Assembly: GCA_001972305.1 (NCBI GenBank)
Contig: BDDD01001480.1
Span: 198,256 to 262,255 of the forward strand
Direction of reading: 5' to 3'
DNA: 64,000 nucleotides
Source: Cephalotus follicularis
Taxonomy: Eukaryota; Streptophyta; Magnoliopsida; Oxalidales; Cephalotaceae
Positions 63,437 through 64,000 of this stretch are shown piece by piece (position 1 is the first letter of the stretch; every line of letters starts with the position of its first letter). The notes beneath the pieces were generated by a model, which searched no databases, was not told where the DNA came from, and saw only the letters and a list, made by a program, of their open reading frames with translations. A program made the position numbers and the translations under genes.

Positions 63437-64000
63437 ATAGGCCAGATATCCCTCGCATCCCTTCTCTAGGTATCTCTATGCTCGAATAAAGGATATGATC
63501 AGTGTTGAGAACCCTTTGTCTCCCTTTAACTGAAAAGTCGTTCCATCGGGCAGACAAAATCCACAGTTTTATTATAGTAATCCAAACGAGCACGGTGTGC
63601 TGATAGCCAATCCATCCCCAATATAACATCGAAGTCACGGATAGGCAGCACTATCAAATCTGCATACAAAGGAATGCCTGCCATAGACATTTCACAGCCT
63701 CTATATACCGAGTCAGTATATATAGAAATCCCGGTCGGTGTACTCACATCAAGTATGTATGACATGCAGTCAGGGGTGACATCTAAGCAAGATGCAAAAC
63801 GTGCAGATATAAAAGAATGCGATGCTCCAGAATCCATCAATACTCTAGCAGAAAAACCATATAAGTACAGAGTACCTCCAACAACAGAAGTCGACTCTGG
63901 AACCTCTGTCTGAGCAAGTACAAAAACTCTACCTTTTGCGATGCCCTTGCCGGTGTCCTTCCACTATGACGGTCCCACCGCCGCACCACTACTACTTCCC
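63437..64000 (-). pseudogene. Chromovirus protease and gag-protease linker
   Basis: The protease reads LMDSGASHSFISARFASCLD, ADLIVLPIRDFDVILGMDWL and SAHRARLDYYNKTVDFVC, with the DSGAS active site intact. Upstream GKGIAKGRVFVLAQTEVPES and VVGGTLYLYG are the gag-protease linker, with a stop near 63966. Stops and a frame change between 63526 and 63437 break the join to RT. Gag lies right of the window. Confidence 0.88.

Noticed and set aside
1-64000. tRNA or rRNA genes
   Set aside because: No cloverleaf or rRNA-like stretch noticed on either strand; the TGGTATCAGAGC sites are primer binding sites, not tRNA genes.

Overview
This window is plant nuclear DNA, most likely from a eudicot with a large, retrotransposon-rich genome. 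The evidence is nested Ty1/copia and Ty3/gypsy elements, several DNA-transposon relics, and one host gene broken into short exons by very long introns. I cannot name the species.

The main host feature is a minus-strand gene running from its start codon at 49285 to beyond the left edge. Six small exons (49166-49285, 42713-42765, 42512-42621, 36646-36813, 35074-35171, 20842-20968) have GT..AG borders. They join in phase into about 225 uninterrupted codons of a LIKE COV (LCV/COV1, DUF502) membrane protein. Only about 0.7 kb of the 28.4 kb is coding. The last exon or exons must lie left of position 1, behind an intron of at least 20.8 kb.

Layout. 1-18238: a degenerate Tat-type gypsy element (Tat1), pol on the minus strand, with an antisense spliced extra ORF on the plus strand. 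A copia element (Copia A) sits inside an intron of that extra ORF and itself holds a 2.6 kb solo LTR. A second solo LTR interrupts gag and contains a 450 bp TRIM-like copia derivative. 18239-20480: Copia B, the host of Tat1, sitting in LCV intron 6. 20481-49285: the LCV gene. Intron 5 holds Copia C (21567-26755) and Copia D (28487-34637, with a MULE-like insert). Intron 4 holds a TIR element. Intron 3 holds a small copia, a hAT-like element and a fold-back MITE. Intron 1 holds Copia E (42921-47988). 49286-50053: LCV upstream flank. 50054-56228: Tat2, a mostly deleted Tat element still flanked by a TTTAT duplication, with a third solo LTR in its 3' LTR. 56572-64000: more long LTRs, a fourth solo LTR, and a degenerate Tekay/Del-like chromovirus pol on the minus strand.

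Five long LTRs of Tekay/Del character, and one LTR-like stretch, carry clusters of a GTCGAC- or GTCGGC-centred imperfect palindrome. The copies are spaced very regularly at about 21 bp (two helical turns). The cores differ between families but the spacing holds. This is the pattern in the window that I find least explained by known features. No bacterial-type operons, CRISPR arrays, tRNA or rRNA genes were seen.
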